A DNA stretch of 64,000 bases from Streptomyces sp. 11x1 (lineage in GTDB: Bacteria > Actinomycetota > Actinomycetes > Streptomycetales > Streptomycetaceae), in NCBI RefSeq assembly GCF_032598905.1, contig NZ_CP122458.1, forward strand, positions 9,139,001 to 9,203,000, read 5' to 3'. The notes under the pieces are model-generated. The model saw only the letters and a list, made by a program, of their open reading frames with translations. It was not told the DNA's origin and made no database searches. The position numbers and the translations under genes are program-made. Position 1 is the first letter of the stretch, and the number at the start of each line of letters is the position of its first letter. Shown piece after piece: positions 8,391 through 16,564 of the stretch.

Positions 8391-9971
8391 GTGTTCAACC
8401 GGAACCGATACTTGCCGCCACTCGCGGTGATCGCGTCCATATCCATGGTGACCGGGTGTGGTGTGTTCTCCTCGGACGCCTCCGACGAAGCGGACCCCAT
8501 CGTCGTGGGGACCACCAGCATGCCGAGCACGCTGGACCCGGCCGCGGCCTGGGACAGCTCCTGGGAGCTGATGCGCAACGTCTTCCAGCCCCTCCTCGGC
8601 TACTCGCCCGGCGGGTCCGAGCCCGAGCCGGACGCCGCCGAGAGCTGCGAGTTCACGGACAGCTCCAGCACGGTGTACAGCTGCACGCTGCGTGAGGGCC
8701 TGAAGTTCTCCAACGGGCACACGCTGGACGCCAAGGCCGTCAAGTACTCGTTCGACCGGATCAAGAAGATCAACGTCAACGGTGGCCCCGCCGGTCTGCT
8801 GACCACCCTCTCCCGGGTGCAGACCAAGGGTGACCGCGAGGTCGTCTTCCACCTCAGCCAGCCCGACGCGACCTTCCCGCTGGTGCTCACCACGCCCGCG
8901 ATGTCGATCGTGGACCCCGAGGAGTACCCCGCGGACAAGCTCCGCGAGGGCGGGGACATCGCGGCCTCCGGGCCCTACAACCTCGCCTCCTACGACGAGG
9001 GCAAGACGGCCGAGCTGGTCCGCAACGACAACTACAAGGGCATCGCGGACCACAAGAACTCCGCTGTCACCATCAAGTACTTCACGCAGTCGGACGAGAT
9101 GGTCAAGGCCCTCAAGAGCAAGGACATCTCGGTCATCTACCGGGGTCTCGGCGCCTCGGACATCGTGGACATCCAGGCCAACCACGACGAGGAGGGGCTC
9201 GAGATCGTGGAGAACCCCACCACCGAGATCAGCTATCTGGTGTTCAACCCCAAGGACCCCTGGGCGAAGAATCCCGCGGTCCGCAAGGCGGTCGCCCAGG
9301 TCCTCGACCGGCCGGCGCTCGCCCACAACATCTACAAGGACACCGTCGAGCCGCTCTACTCCATGATCCCCCGGGGTCTGGTCGGCCACACGACGGGCTT
9401 CTTCGACGACTACGGCAACCCCAGCGCGACCAAGGCGAAGTCCATCCTCACCGAGGCCGGCATCACCGAAACGGTTCCCCTCCAGCTCTGGTACACCACC
9501 GACCGGTACGGCTCCCAGACCAAGCCGGCCTTCGAGGAGCTGAAGCGGCAGCTGGAGGCGTCCGGACTGTTCGAGGTCACGCTGAAGAGCCGCCCGTGGA
9601 AGACCTACTCCGAGGGCTACCAGAAGGGCGAGTACCCGGTCTTCGGGCGCGGCTGGAACCCCGACTTCAACGACGCCGACAACTTCATCGCCCCCTTCGT
9701 GGGCAAGCAGAACGCGCTCGGCACGCCGTACGACGCCCCCGAGATCACGGACAAGCTGATCCCGGAGTCGCGCGCCGAGAGCGACCGCGGCGCCGTGGGC
9801 GAGGAGTTCGAGGAAGCCCAGCAGATCCTCGTGGACGACGCCCGGCTGATCCCGCTGTGGCAGGGCAAGGCGTACACGGCCGCCAACGAGGAGATCGCCG
9901 GCCTCGAGAACGTCATCGACCCCGCGACGATGATGATCATGTGGCAGCTGTCGTGGAAGACCAGCTGGTAA
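8391..9971 (+). CDS. ABC transporter substrate-binding lipoprotein, family 5 (peptide type)
   Basis: This 526-residue protein has an N-terminal lipoprotein signal: a basic start (FNRNRYLPP), a hydrophobic core and lipobox VTGC with the lipidated cysteine near residue 23. The mature part matches family-5 binding proteins for peptides, nickel or sugars: VVGTTSMPSTLDPAAAWDSS, LREGLKFSNGHTLDAKAVKYS, the SGPYNLASY segment and a late domain ending IMWQLSWKTSW. It would be anchored outside the membrane and deliver ligand to a permease that is not encoded here, so it is an orphan. The GTG at 8391 was chosen because GAGGAG (8378-8383) is 7 bases upstream. The in-frame ATG at 8385 is too close to that site. 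A strong hairpin follows. Confidence 0.9.
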   Translation: MFNRNRYLPPLAVIASISMVTGCGVFSSDASDEADPIVVGTTSMPSTLDPAAAWDSSWELMRNVFQPLLGYSPGGSEPEPDAAESCEFTDSSSTVYSCTLREGLKFSNGHTLDAKAVKYSFDRIKKINVNGGPAGLLTTLSRVQTKGDREVVFHLSQPDATFPLVLTTPAMSIVDPEEYPADKLREGGDIAASGPYNLASYDEGKTAELVRNDNYKGIADHKNSAVTIKYFTQSDEMVKALKSKDISVIYRGLGASDIVDIQANHDEEGLEIVENPTTEISYLVFNPKDPWAKNPAVRKAVAQVLDRPALAHNIYKDTVEPLYSMIPRGLVGHTTGFFDDYGNPSATKAKSILTEAGITETVPLQLWYTTDRYGSQTKPAFEELKRQLEASGLFEVTLKSRPWKTYSEGYQKGEYPVFGRGWNPDFNDADNFIAPFVGKQNALGTPYDAPEITDKLIPESRAESDRGAVGEEFEEAQQILVDDARLIPLWQGKAYTAANEEIAGLENVIDPATMMIMWQLSWKTSW

Positions 9972-10025
9972 TTCCGGGTGCCCGGTCCCGTTGTCAGTGG
10001 GCGCCTGTAGGTTCTGTGCTCTGAC

Positions 10026-10050
10026 GGCGGCCGCGCTTCGCGCGGCCGCC
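10026..10050 (+). terminator. Hairpin terminator after the binding-protein gene
   Basis: A GC-only stem of 11 pairs (GGCGGCCGCGC with GCGCGGCCGCC) closes on a 3-base loop, 54 bases after the lipoprotein stop and before ung. Streptomyces terminators often lack a T-run, as here. Confidence 0.7.
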
Positions 10051-10103
10051 CATGGCCGCGTGTTCCGTGGCCGTGAAGTGAGCGCACACCGGAGGAAGTT
10101 GAC

Positions 10104-10787
10104 GTGACCGACATCGCGATGCTGCCCGAGTCCTGGCGCGGGGTCCTGGGGGACGAGCTGCAGCAGCCCTACTTCAAGGAACTCACCGAGTTCGTCGAGG
10201 AGGAGCGTGCCAAGGGGCCCGTCTACCCTCCCCGTGAGCAGGTCTTCGCCGCGCTCGACGCCACCCCGTACGAGAGCGTGAAGGTGCTGATCCTCGGCCA
10301 GGACCCGTACCACGGCGAAGGCCAGGGCCACGGGCTGTGCTTCTCCGTGCGGCCCGGGGTGAAGACCCCGCCCTCGCTGCGGAACATCTACAAGGAGATG
10401 CAGGCCGAGCTGGGCACCCCGATCCCGGACAACGGTTATCTGATGCCGTGGGCCCAGCAGGGCGTGCTGCTGCTCAACGCTGTCCTCACGGTCCGCTCCG
10501 GCGAGGCCAACTCGCACAAGGGCAAGGGCTGGGAGAAGTTCACCGACGCCGTGATCCGCGCGGTGGCCGACCGGCCCGACCCGGCGGTCTTCGTACTGTG
10601 GGGCAACTACGCGCAGAAGAAGCTCCCGCTGATCGACGAGGAGCGCCACATCGTGGTCAAGGGCGCGCACCCCTCGCCGCTGTCGGCCAAGAAGTTCTTC
10701 GGCTCCCAGCCGTTCACGCAGATCAACGAGGCCATCGCCCGGCAGGGGCACGAGGCGATCGACTGGACGATCCCGAACCTCGGCTGA
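10104..10787 (+). CDS. ung: Uracil-DNA glycosylase, family 1
   Basis: This 227-residue enzyme removes uracil from DNA in base-excision repair. The catalytic water-activating loop GQDPYHG (aspartate at about residue 67), the LLLNAVLTVRSGEANSHKGKGW region and the HPSPLSAKKFFG DNA-intercalation motif (about residues 192-203) are all intact. Length is normal for the family. The GTG at 10104 has GGAGGAAG 5-6 bases upstream. It appears to be a single-gene unit behind its own terminator-bounded region. No inactivating changes were seen. Confidence 0.96.
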   Translation: MTDIAMLPESWRGVLGDELQQPYFKELTEFVEEERAKGPVYPPREQVFAALDATPYESVKVLILGQDPYHGEGQGHGLCFSVRPGVKTPPSLRNIYKEMQAELGTPIPDNGYLMPWAQQGVLLLNAVLTVRSGEANSHKGKGWEKFTDAVIRAVADRPDPAVFVLWGNYAQKKLPLIDEERHIVVKGAHPSPLSAKKFFGSQPFTQINEAIARQGHEAIDWTIPNLG

Positions 10788-11016
10788 CGGGCCTGCTCGG
10801 CCCCGGCCCCGGTTTCGGCCCCCAGCCCCGGTTTCGGTCGACACCGACCGGCCGCTCGTCCCTCCGCACGTGTAGGTCCGTCCGACCGGCTGCTCGCCGT
10901 ACGGCCGCCGAGGCTCCCCCGGGGCCGTACGGAGCGGCCTGACCCGGATTGCCCGTGCCTGCCGTTAGCGTCGGGAGGGACAGACGGGGCAGGGGGCGAG
11001 GAGTGCGGAGGACGCG

Positions 11017-11538
11017 GTGGTGGAGCGACAGGAGCGGGTGGCGCCGGACGCCGTGCTGACCCGGATCGGGCAGGCGGTCATGCTGCACCACGGGGGTGAC
11101 CGCGAGGAGGCCCGGGACCGTCTGCTGCGGCTGTGGGCGGAGATCGGGGAGGACGGCACACCGCTCCACCGCTGCACCCTGGCGCACTACATGGCCGACA
11201 CGCAGGACGACCCGGACACCGAACTGGCCTGGGACCTCAGGGCGTTGTCGGCGGCCGACGAGCTCGGCGACGGCCGGTCGGCGCAGGACCGGGACGAGCT
11301 CGCGGTGCGGGCCTTCTATCCCTCGCTCCACCTCAATCTCGCCGCCGATTACGCCAGACTGGGCCGGCCCGACGCGGCCCGCAGCCATCTGCGGCTGGCC
11401 CGGGGAGCGCTGGCCTCGCTGGCGGACGACGGCCACGGCGACGGTGTCCGCACCGCCCTGGCCCGGCTGGAGGCCCGGCTCGACGAGACGGGCCCTACGG
11501 GTGGGGAGACACCGGGGCCGCCACGACAGCGGCCCTAG
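11017..11538 (+). CDS. Conserved hypothetical protein with helical repeat (TPR-like) pattern
   Basis: This 173-residue protein has no recognised family. Its helices alternate in a pattern like tetratricopeptide repeats: RIGQAVMLHHGGDREEARDR, then ALSAADELGD, then LHLNLAADYARLGRPDAARS and HLRLARGALASLADDG. It may be a protein-interaction scaffold. No signal peptide or membrane span is present. Two consecutive GTG codons (11017 and 11020) follow GGAGGA (11007-11012); either may be used. The last 15 residues are Pro/Gly/Thr rich and look disordered. Confidence 0.65.
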   Translation: MVERQERVAPDAVLTRIGQAVMLHHGGDREEARDRLLRLWAEIGEDGTPLHRCTLAHYMADTQDDPDTELAWDLRALSAADELGDGRSAQDRDELAVRAFYPSLHLNLAADYARLGRPDAARSHLRLARGALASLADDGHGDGVRTALARLEARLDETGPTGGETPGPPRQRP

Positions 11539-11610
11539 GGTCCCAGCGGCGAAGGGGTCGGCCGGGGCGGCGCAGGCCGGGGCGTGCCGGTTCGTGTGCC
11601 CGCCAGGGGG

Positions 11611-12120
11611 TCAGCGGCCGTAGACGTCCTTGCAGATGACCGCCTGGGGGGTGTCCTTGCCCCAGCCGCCGTATCGGTGGCCGAGTGCGCAGACGTCGGA
11701 GTTCTTCGCCGGCGTCGTCGGGACCGTTTTGGGGAGGGGCGGGATCTCGACGTGGGTGCGGGAGCCCGGTGGCGTGCCCTGCCGCTCGCGGGGGGCCGGC
11801 CGCTCGTCGCGGGGTGGCGGGGGTGCGGCGGGGGTCGGGGCGGCGTCGGTGCCGGTGACGGGGGGCGGCCCGGACGTGGGCTTCCGCTCCGGGGGCGCGC
11901 TCGGGGTGGGTTCCCGGGGCGGGCCGACCAGCCGCAGCGCCTCGCGCGCCGGGGCTTCCACGATCTGGGTCTCGGTGGTGCCCTCCGGGCGGGGCTCGGA
12001 CGGGCGGGACGGGAGGGGCGACGGCTGCCGCGGGGGCGGGTGGTGCGGGGTCACGCAGCCGGTGAGAGCCGAGACGGCTACGGTGACCAGGAGCGTTGCG
12101 GTGGTGGTCGGTCGATGCAC
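11611..12120 (-). CDS. Proline-rich putative lipoprotein
   Basis: This 169-residue protein starts at a GTG (12118-12120) with HRPTTTATLLVTVAVSALTG followed by cysteine: a short lipoprotein signal with lipobox LTGC. About 100 residues of Pro/Ser/Thr/Arg-rich, low-complexity linker follow, then a compact C-terminal patch of about 25 residues (VCALGHRYGGWGKDTPQAVI, then CKDVYGR) with two cysteines that could pair outside the cell. It is probably a membrane-anchored exported protein with an extended wall-spanning linker. The ribosome binding site is weak. Function is unknown. Confidence 0.6.
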   Translation of the reverse strand: MHRPTTTATLLVTVAVSALTGCVTPHHPPPRQPSPLPSRPSEPRPEGTTETQIVEAPAREALRLVGPPREPTPSAPPERKPTSGPPPVTGTDAAPTPAAPPPPRDERPAPRERQGTPPGSRTHVEIPPLPKTVPTTPAKNSDVCALGHRYGGWGKDTPQAVICKDVYGR

Positions 12121-12296
12121 GCGCGCAACTCTGCTGTGTCCGGGCCGCTTTGGGGAGGGGGCGGACGGATGATGCCCCCACATGGGTGACGCCCGCGGCC
12201 CCCGGACGACGCCACGCGCCCTACTTCGGGAAGAACGCGGCCGCCGGCCCTGGCCCCCTGGCCCTCGCCGCACCGGCCGCTCGCCCTGGCTGCGGT

Positions 12297-12350
12297 CGGC
12301 CGCTCCGGCTCCGGTCGCTCGCCCCGGCTCCGGTCGGCCGCCCCCGGCCC
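12297..12350. repeat. GC-rich imperfect repeat tract
   Basis: Just after the end of the DinB gene, the unit CGGCTCCGGTCG and variants (CCCCGGCCCCGGTC) recur about every 19 bases. It has no coding appearance and may form secondary structure that ends transcription. Confidence 0.35.
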
Positions 12351-12353
12351 CGG

Positions 12354-12866
12354 TCAGTATCCGGTGGCCCCGTCGATGCGCTCCCGGAGCAGGTCCGCGT
12401 GGCCGTTGTGCCGGGCGTACTCCTCGATCATGTGGGTGTAGAGCCACCGCAGGCTCGGTGCCTCGCCCGACCGTCGGTGCACGGCCTTGGCGACGTCGTC
12501 CAGGGCGAAGCCCTCGGCGTTGCGGCGGGCGATCGCGATCTCCGCCTGCCAGGTGCCGTACGCTTCCTCCCAGGTGTCGGCCTCGGTGAGGTGGAACTCC
12601 CCGTCCGGGTCCGCGTCGCTGAAGTAGATCGGGCCCCGGTCGTCGTCCACGAGCACCTTGCGGAACCAGATGCGCTCGACCTCCGCCATGTGCCGTACGA
12701 GCCCGAGGAGGGAGAGCTGCGAGGGCGGCACCGAGGCGGTCCGCAACTGGGCGTCGTCCAGACCCTCGCACTTCAGCGCGAGGGTCTCCCGGTGGTAGTC
12801 GAGCCAGCCCTCCAGCATGGCCCGTTCGCCGGCGGTGACGGAGGGTTCGGTGCGCAGGTCGGTCAT
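12354..12866 (-). CDS. DinB-family (DUF664) protein
   Basis: This 170-residue protein belongs to the DinB/DUF664 four-helix family, which includes bacillithiol- and mycothiol-dependent transferases. The typical histidines are visible: WLDYHRETL, LVRHMAEVERIWF and YTHMIEEYARHNGHADLLRE. These usually hold a divalent metal. Streptomyces makes mycothiol, so a thiol-transfer role is plausible but not shown. The ATG at 12866 has GAGG about 8 bases upstream; an in-frame ATG at 12875 is the alternative. It diverges from the oxidoreductase gene starting at 12940. Confidence 0.85.
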   Translation of the reverse strand: MTDLRTEPSVTAGERAMLEGWLDYHRETLALKCEGLDDAQLRTASVPPSQLSLLGLVRHMAEVERIWFRKVLVDDDRGPIYFSDADPDGEFHLTEADTWEEAYGTWQAEIAIARRNAEGFALDDVAKAVHRRSGEAPSLRWLYTHMIEEYARHNGHADLLRERIDGATGY

Positions 12867-12939
12867 GCGGGCCATCCTCGCAGCCCCCGTATGCTGCCGA
12901 CGAGGCATTTCGACGGCACACCGTGGACGGGAGACCCCA

Positions 12940-13848
12940 GTGAAGGTCGGCTGCGTCGGGCTCGGCGACATCGCGCGGAAGGCGTACCTGCCGGTGCTCG
13001 GCACCCAACCGGGGCTCGAACTCCATCTGCAGACACGCACGCCCGCCACCCTCACCCGCGTCGCCGACAGCCTCCACCTCCCGCCCGGCCGACGGCACAC
13101 CGACCTCGATTCGCTGCTGGCCCAGGACCTCGACGCGGCCTTCGTGCACGCGCCCACCCAGGTCCACCCCGAGATCGTGGAACGCCTGCTGAGGGCGGGT
13201 GTGCCGACGTACGTCGACAAGCCTCTCGCGTACGAACTCGCCGACTCCGAACGGCTCGTACGGCTCGCGGAGGAGCGCGGCGTCGGGCTCGCCGTGGGGT
13301 TCAACCGGCGGTTCGCGCCCGGGTACACGCAGTGCGCCGACCATCCGCGCGAGCTGATCCTGATGCAGAAGAACCGCATCGGTCTGCCCGAGGTGCCGCG
13401 CACGATGGTCCTGGACGACTTCATCCACGTCGTGGACACCCTGCGGTTCCTGGTCCCGGGCGAGATCGAGGACGTGACCGTACGGGCCCGGACCGAGGAC
13501 GGCCTGCTGCACCACGTCGTGCTCCAGCTCTCCGGGGCCGGATTCACCGCGCTCGGTGTCATGAACCGGCTCAGCGGCTCTGCGGAGGAGATCCTGGAGG
13601 TCTCCGGACAGGACACCAAGCGGCAGGTGGTGAACCTCGCCGAGGTGATCGACCACAAGGGACAGCCGTCCCTGCGGCGGCGGGGCGACTGGGTGCCGGT
13701 GGCCCGGCAGCGCGGCATCGAGCAGGCGGTGCTCGCCTTCCTCGACGCGGTGCGCGCGGGCAGGGTGCTCAGCGCGCGGGACGCGCTGGCGACCCATGAG
13801 CTGTGCGAGCGGGTGGTGCGGGCGGTGGAGGACCGCTCCGCCGCCTGA
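12940..13848 (+). CDS. Gfo/Idh/MocA-family oxidoreductase
   Basis: This 302-residue protein has an N-terminal Rossmann domain (KVGCVGLGDIARKAYLPVLG) and the conserved EKP-like motif as VDKPLAYELADSERL, where the lysine-proline pair is kept. A C-terminal alpha/beta domain follows, with FIHVVDTLRFLVPG taking the place of the catalytic histidine region. It should be a NAD(P)-dependent oxidoreductase on a sugar or sugar-like substrate. The GTG at 12940 follows GGGAG. Its last 80 bases overlap the 3' end of the convergent lnt gene. Confidence 0.85.
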   Translation: MKVGCVGLGDIARKAYLPVLGTQPGLELHLQTRTPATLTRVADSLHLPPGRRHTDLDSLLAQDLDAAFVHAPTQVHPEIVERLLRAGVPTYVDKPLAYELADSERLVRLAEERGVGLAVGFNRRFAPGYTQCADHPRELILMQKNRIGLPEVPRTMVLDDFIHVVDTLRFLVPGEIEDVTVRARTEDGLLHHVVLQLSGAGFTALGVMNRLSGSAEEILEVSGQDTKRQVVNLAEVIDHKGQPSLRRRGDWVPVARQRGIEQAVLAFLDAVRAGRVLSARDALATHELCERVVRAVEDRSAA

Positions 13849-15337
13849 GCCGCAGGGTCCGTACGCCCTCGAAGGCGCCCCACGCGAGCAGGGTCAGCAG
13901 CGCCGCGTCCACCGGCCAGTCGCCGAAGCGGACATAGGGCGTCGTACCGCTCGCCATCGGCACGACGTACACCGCCGTCGTGCTCTCGTCCGTGCCGAGC
14001 CGGGGGCCGACCGGCCCGCCGTCCGGGCCGTACACCGCCGAGACGCCGGTCAGGGTCGCGTGGGCCATCGGGCGGCCGGTCTCGGCGGCCCGCAGCGCCG
14101 CCAGCGAGGCGTGCTGCTCGGGGGCCCAGCTCTGCTGGAACGTCGAGGTCGCCGACTGGGCGAGCAGCAACTCGGCGCCGTCCCGGGCGAGGTGACGGCT
14201 CATGTCGGGGAACGCGGACTCGAAGCAGACCATGGGGCCGATCCGCAGCCCCTTCCCGGAGTCGAACACGGCCTGCTCTGTGCCGCGCCTGCGGTCCTCG
14301 CCGGCCGCCTCGCCGACGGAGGTGGCCCAGCCGAGCAGCGAGCGCATCGGGATGTACTCGCCGAAGGGGACCAGACGCATCTTGTCGTAGCGGTCGCCGG
14401 TGGGGCCCTCGGGACCGACGAGCACGGAGCTCTTGTAGATGCCGGGACGGTCGGAGCGGCGGGCGTCCACGTTCACCAGGATGTTCGTGTCCGTCTCGCC
14501 GGCCAGCGCGGCTATCCGGTCGGAGAGATCGGGACGGTCGGCGAGGTCGTGACCGACGCTGCTCTCGCCCCACACGATCAGGTCGAGGTCCCGCCCGGCG
14601 AGGCTTCGGGTGAGTGCCTCCTCACGGTCGAACCGGTTGTCGGGCCCGTCGGTCACGCCGGGCTGCACGACGGCGATCCGCACCTCGCCCCGGACGTCGG
14701 GTCGCGGCGACCACAGCCAGACCGCCGAGGTCGCGGTGGCCGTCGCAACCAGACCGGCGAGCGCCGGCGCCCGCGACCGGCGTACGGCGACCAGTACGGT
14801 GACCGCCACGTTGACGGCCACCAGCAGGAAGCTGATCAGCCAGACTCCGCCGACCGAGGCCAGCCGCAGCGCGGGCTCCACCTGCCACTGGCTGGAGCCC
14901 AGCAGACCCCACGGCCCGCCGAGGCCCTGCCAGGAGCGGACGAGTTCGATCGCCAGCCAGCCCGACGGCACGACCAGCAGCGCGGCGGCGACCCGGCCCG
15001 GTGACGGCGTCCCGGCCAGGAACCGGCGCACCAGCCAGGCCCAGGGCGCCCACAGCGCGCCCAGCAGGCCGGCGATGACGAAGGTGAACACATGGAGGTT
15101 CGGCAGCAGCCAGTGGTGCATGGCCAGCATGAACGCGCATCCGCCCAGCCAGCCGTCGTACAGCGCCCGGCGGGCGGTCGGGGCGGTGCGGACGATGAGC
15201 ATCCACGGCACCAGCGCCCCGTACGCGAACCACCACAGGCCCGGCGCGGGGAACGCGAGCACGGGCAGGGCTCCGGCCACGACGAGGGCCGCTCGCCGCC
15301 GCCATGGGGATGCCCCCCAGTCCGCCGCCGCTCGCAT
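13769..15337 (-). CDS. lnt: Apolipoprotein N-acyltransferase
   Basis: This 522-residue enzyme transfers a third acyl chain to the N-terminal cysteine of lipoproteins in the membrane. The N-terminal half has about six to eight membrane spans (ALVVAGALPVLAFPAPGLWW, HVFTFVIAGLLGALWAPW, LISFLLVAVNVAVTVLV). The C-terminal half is a nitrilase domain with the catalytic Glu in LIVWGESSVG, Lys in YDKMRLVPFGEY and Cys in MVCFESAFPDMSRHLA. The ATG at 15337 follows GGGAGG and gives a normal length; the longer upstream extension is Pro/Arg-rich noise. The Pro/Arg/Ala-rich final 25 residues are encoded on the strand opposite the convergent oxidoreductase's end. Confidence 0.93.
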   Translation of the reverse strand: MRAAADWGASPWRRRAALVVAGALPVLAFPAPGLWWFAYGALVPWMLIVRTAPTARRALYDGWLGGCAFMLAMHHWLLPNLHVFTFVIAGLLGALWAPWAWLVRRFLAGTPSPGRVAAALLVVPSGWLAIELVRSWQGLGGPWGLLGSSQWQVEPALRLASVGGVWLISFLLVAVNVAVTVLVAVRRSRAPALAGLVATATATSAVWLWSPRPDVRGEVRIAVVQPGVTDGPDNRFDREEALTRSLAGRDLDLIVWGESSVGHDLADRPDLSDRIAALAGETDTNILVNVDARRSDRPGIYKSSVLVGPEGPTGDRYDKMRLVPFGEYIPMRSLLGWATSVGEAAGEDRRRGTEQAVFDSGKGLRIGPMVCFESAFPDMSRHLARDGAELLLAQSATSTFQQSWAPEQHASLAALRAAETGRPMAHATLTGVSAVYGPDGGPVGPRLGTDESTTAVYVVPMASGTTPYVRFGDWPVDAALLTLLAWGAFEGVRTLRLRRRSGPPPPAPPARTAHGSPARPAR

Positions 15338-15537
15338 CCAGCGCCTCCCTCCCCACGGGTGAGTCCTTCCAGTGTGCGCGCCGGAGACGATCTCCGACAG
15401 AGGGCCTGGGTGGGGTGGCACGCGGGGCGGGTTACGGGTGTGTGCCAGCCGGGGGTGTGGTGGCAGCTGGTGGCTTGGCGGAGGCCCTTGGGCGCGGAGG
15501 CGCGGGGGCGTGGCGGAGGTGCGAGGGGGTGGCCCGG

Positions 15538-16032
15538 TCAGGCGGGTGAGGGGTGCTGTGCGGGGGTGAGGCCCTCGGGGGTGCTGCGCCACTTCTCCTG
15601 GACCACGACTTCACGCAGGCGCCAGCCGTCCGGCGTGCGGACCAGGGCGAAGGCGTAGCGGCCGCCGCAGACGAAGTCGGGGGCGGTGGATCCCCCGTCG
15701 TGGCCGGCGAAGCGCATCGGGTTGATGTAGTCCGCCTGGACCCGGGCGGTGTCGCCGGTGTCCTGCTCCAGGAGTTCGAAGCGCACCTGTCTGTTGACGA
15801 TGAGGTGCTGGCGCATGGGGAAGAGCTCCATGCTCCGCGCCAGCCACCCGGCGACCTGCCCGGCGTCCCCCTCGATGCCGCCAGCCGAGCGGTAGTCCGC
15901 GCGGCCGCGCGGTACGAACAGGTCCCGGTACGCCGCCCAGTCACCGTCGTCCACCGCCACCGCGTACTCGGTGATCAGGCCGTCGACGGCGAGTCGGTCC
16001 ATCACGGTCGCGAGCTCCACACGCTGCGTCAT
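15538..16032 (-). CDS. SnoaL-like/NTF2-fold protein
   Basis: This 164-residue protein has the cone-shaped NTF2-like pattern of the SnoaL_4 group: an N-terminal helix (MDRLAVDGLITEYAVAVDDG, DWAAYRDLFV), a middle with RADYRSAGG and MRQHLIVN, and final strands YAFALVRTPDGWRLREVVVQ. Members include dehydratases and cyclases of polyketide pathways and many proteins of unknown role. The ATG at 16032 starts the conserved part; an in-frame ATG 12 codons earlier (16068) is possible, and neither has a strong ribosome binding site. No pathway context is visible. Confidence 0.8.
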   Translation of the reverse strand: MTQRVELATVMDRLAVDGLITEYAVAVDDGDWAAYRDLFVPRGRADYRSAGGIEGDAGQVAGWLARSMELFPMRQHLIVNRQVRFELLEQDTGDTARVQADYINPMRFAGHDGGSTAPDFVCGGRYAFALVRTPDGWRLREVVVQEKWRSTPEGLTPAQHPSPA

Positions 16033-16183
16033 CGGCTCAGTCTTGGGGCAGGACCCGCGCCACGCCAAGGGGCGTGCGGTCGGATGGGGGATATTTCCGG
16101 GTGTTCAGACCTGCGGCCGGCCGCAGGTCTGCCCGTGGATATTCGGTGGCTCGGCGGCACCGCCGTGGCCGAACCTGGTGCCC

Positions 16184-16402
16184 GTGACTGAAAGTGAACG
16201 CCCCTCAGCGACCGAGCCCAAGTTCCGTGTCCGTGCCCGCCACACCACCGACACGGTCACCGTCTACCAGGCGTACCGCCCGGAGATGGGCGGCCCGGCC
16301 GCGCGGCACGGTCGTTTCCCGGCCGCGTGGAAGCGGGACCGGATGACCTGGGTCATCAAGCCGCGTTCACAACCGGATCCGTGGCGCGTCGCCGAGCAGT
16401 AG
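16184..16402 (+). pseudogene. 5' half of a DUF4291 gene, cut by the island
   Basis: From the GTG at 16184, the frame encodes about 57 residues of a DUF4291 protein: RARHTTDTVTVYQAYRPEMG, then GRFPAAWKRDRMTW. At 16351 it passes into the island border and ends shortly after in unrelated sequence (..RSQPDPWRVAEQ). The missing remainder of a DUF4291 protein, starting at the same M-T-W-I-K-P motif, lies 17.2 kb downstream at 33539. A complete paralogue at 23474-24067 (minus strand) shows what the intact protein looks like. DUF4291 has no established function. The truncated protein is unlikely to work. Confidence 0.85.
16343..16371 (+). repeat. Island left border site (site 1)
   Basis: The host part ATGACCTGG is joined to GTCATCAAGCCGCGTTCACA. 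The core TGACCTGG..ATCAAGCCG is a direct repeat of the right border at 33527-33556, with a 3-base GTC insertion here. Only the right-hand inverted-repeat arm (TCAAGCCGCGTTCACA, 16356-16371) is present, because the left arm is replaced by DUF4291 coding sequence. Confidence 0.75.
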
Positions 16403-16564
16403 TCAGGCTGAACTCGCGGGTGCCGACCGAGCCGCACAGGGTGCAACGCCAGGCCCCGCCCTGTGCCGCGACCGGACACGGCTGAGCACCTCGGCGTTCC
16501 TGCCTGCGTGGGCCGGTCCTCCGCTCCGGGGATCGCCCCGACAAACCGTCCGATGCCGGGTCGG

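Noticed and set aside
8289..10844. An 851-codon minus-strand frame over the binding-protein and ung genes
   Set aside because: It crosses two independent, well-identified genes and a terminator; its sequence has only Val/Leu/Gly/Arg shadow composition.
12297..12350. CRISPR-like or regulatory repeat array near the DinB gene
   Set aside because: Units are short, imperfect and have no unique spacers; this is low-complexity GC-rich sequence.
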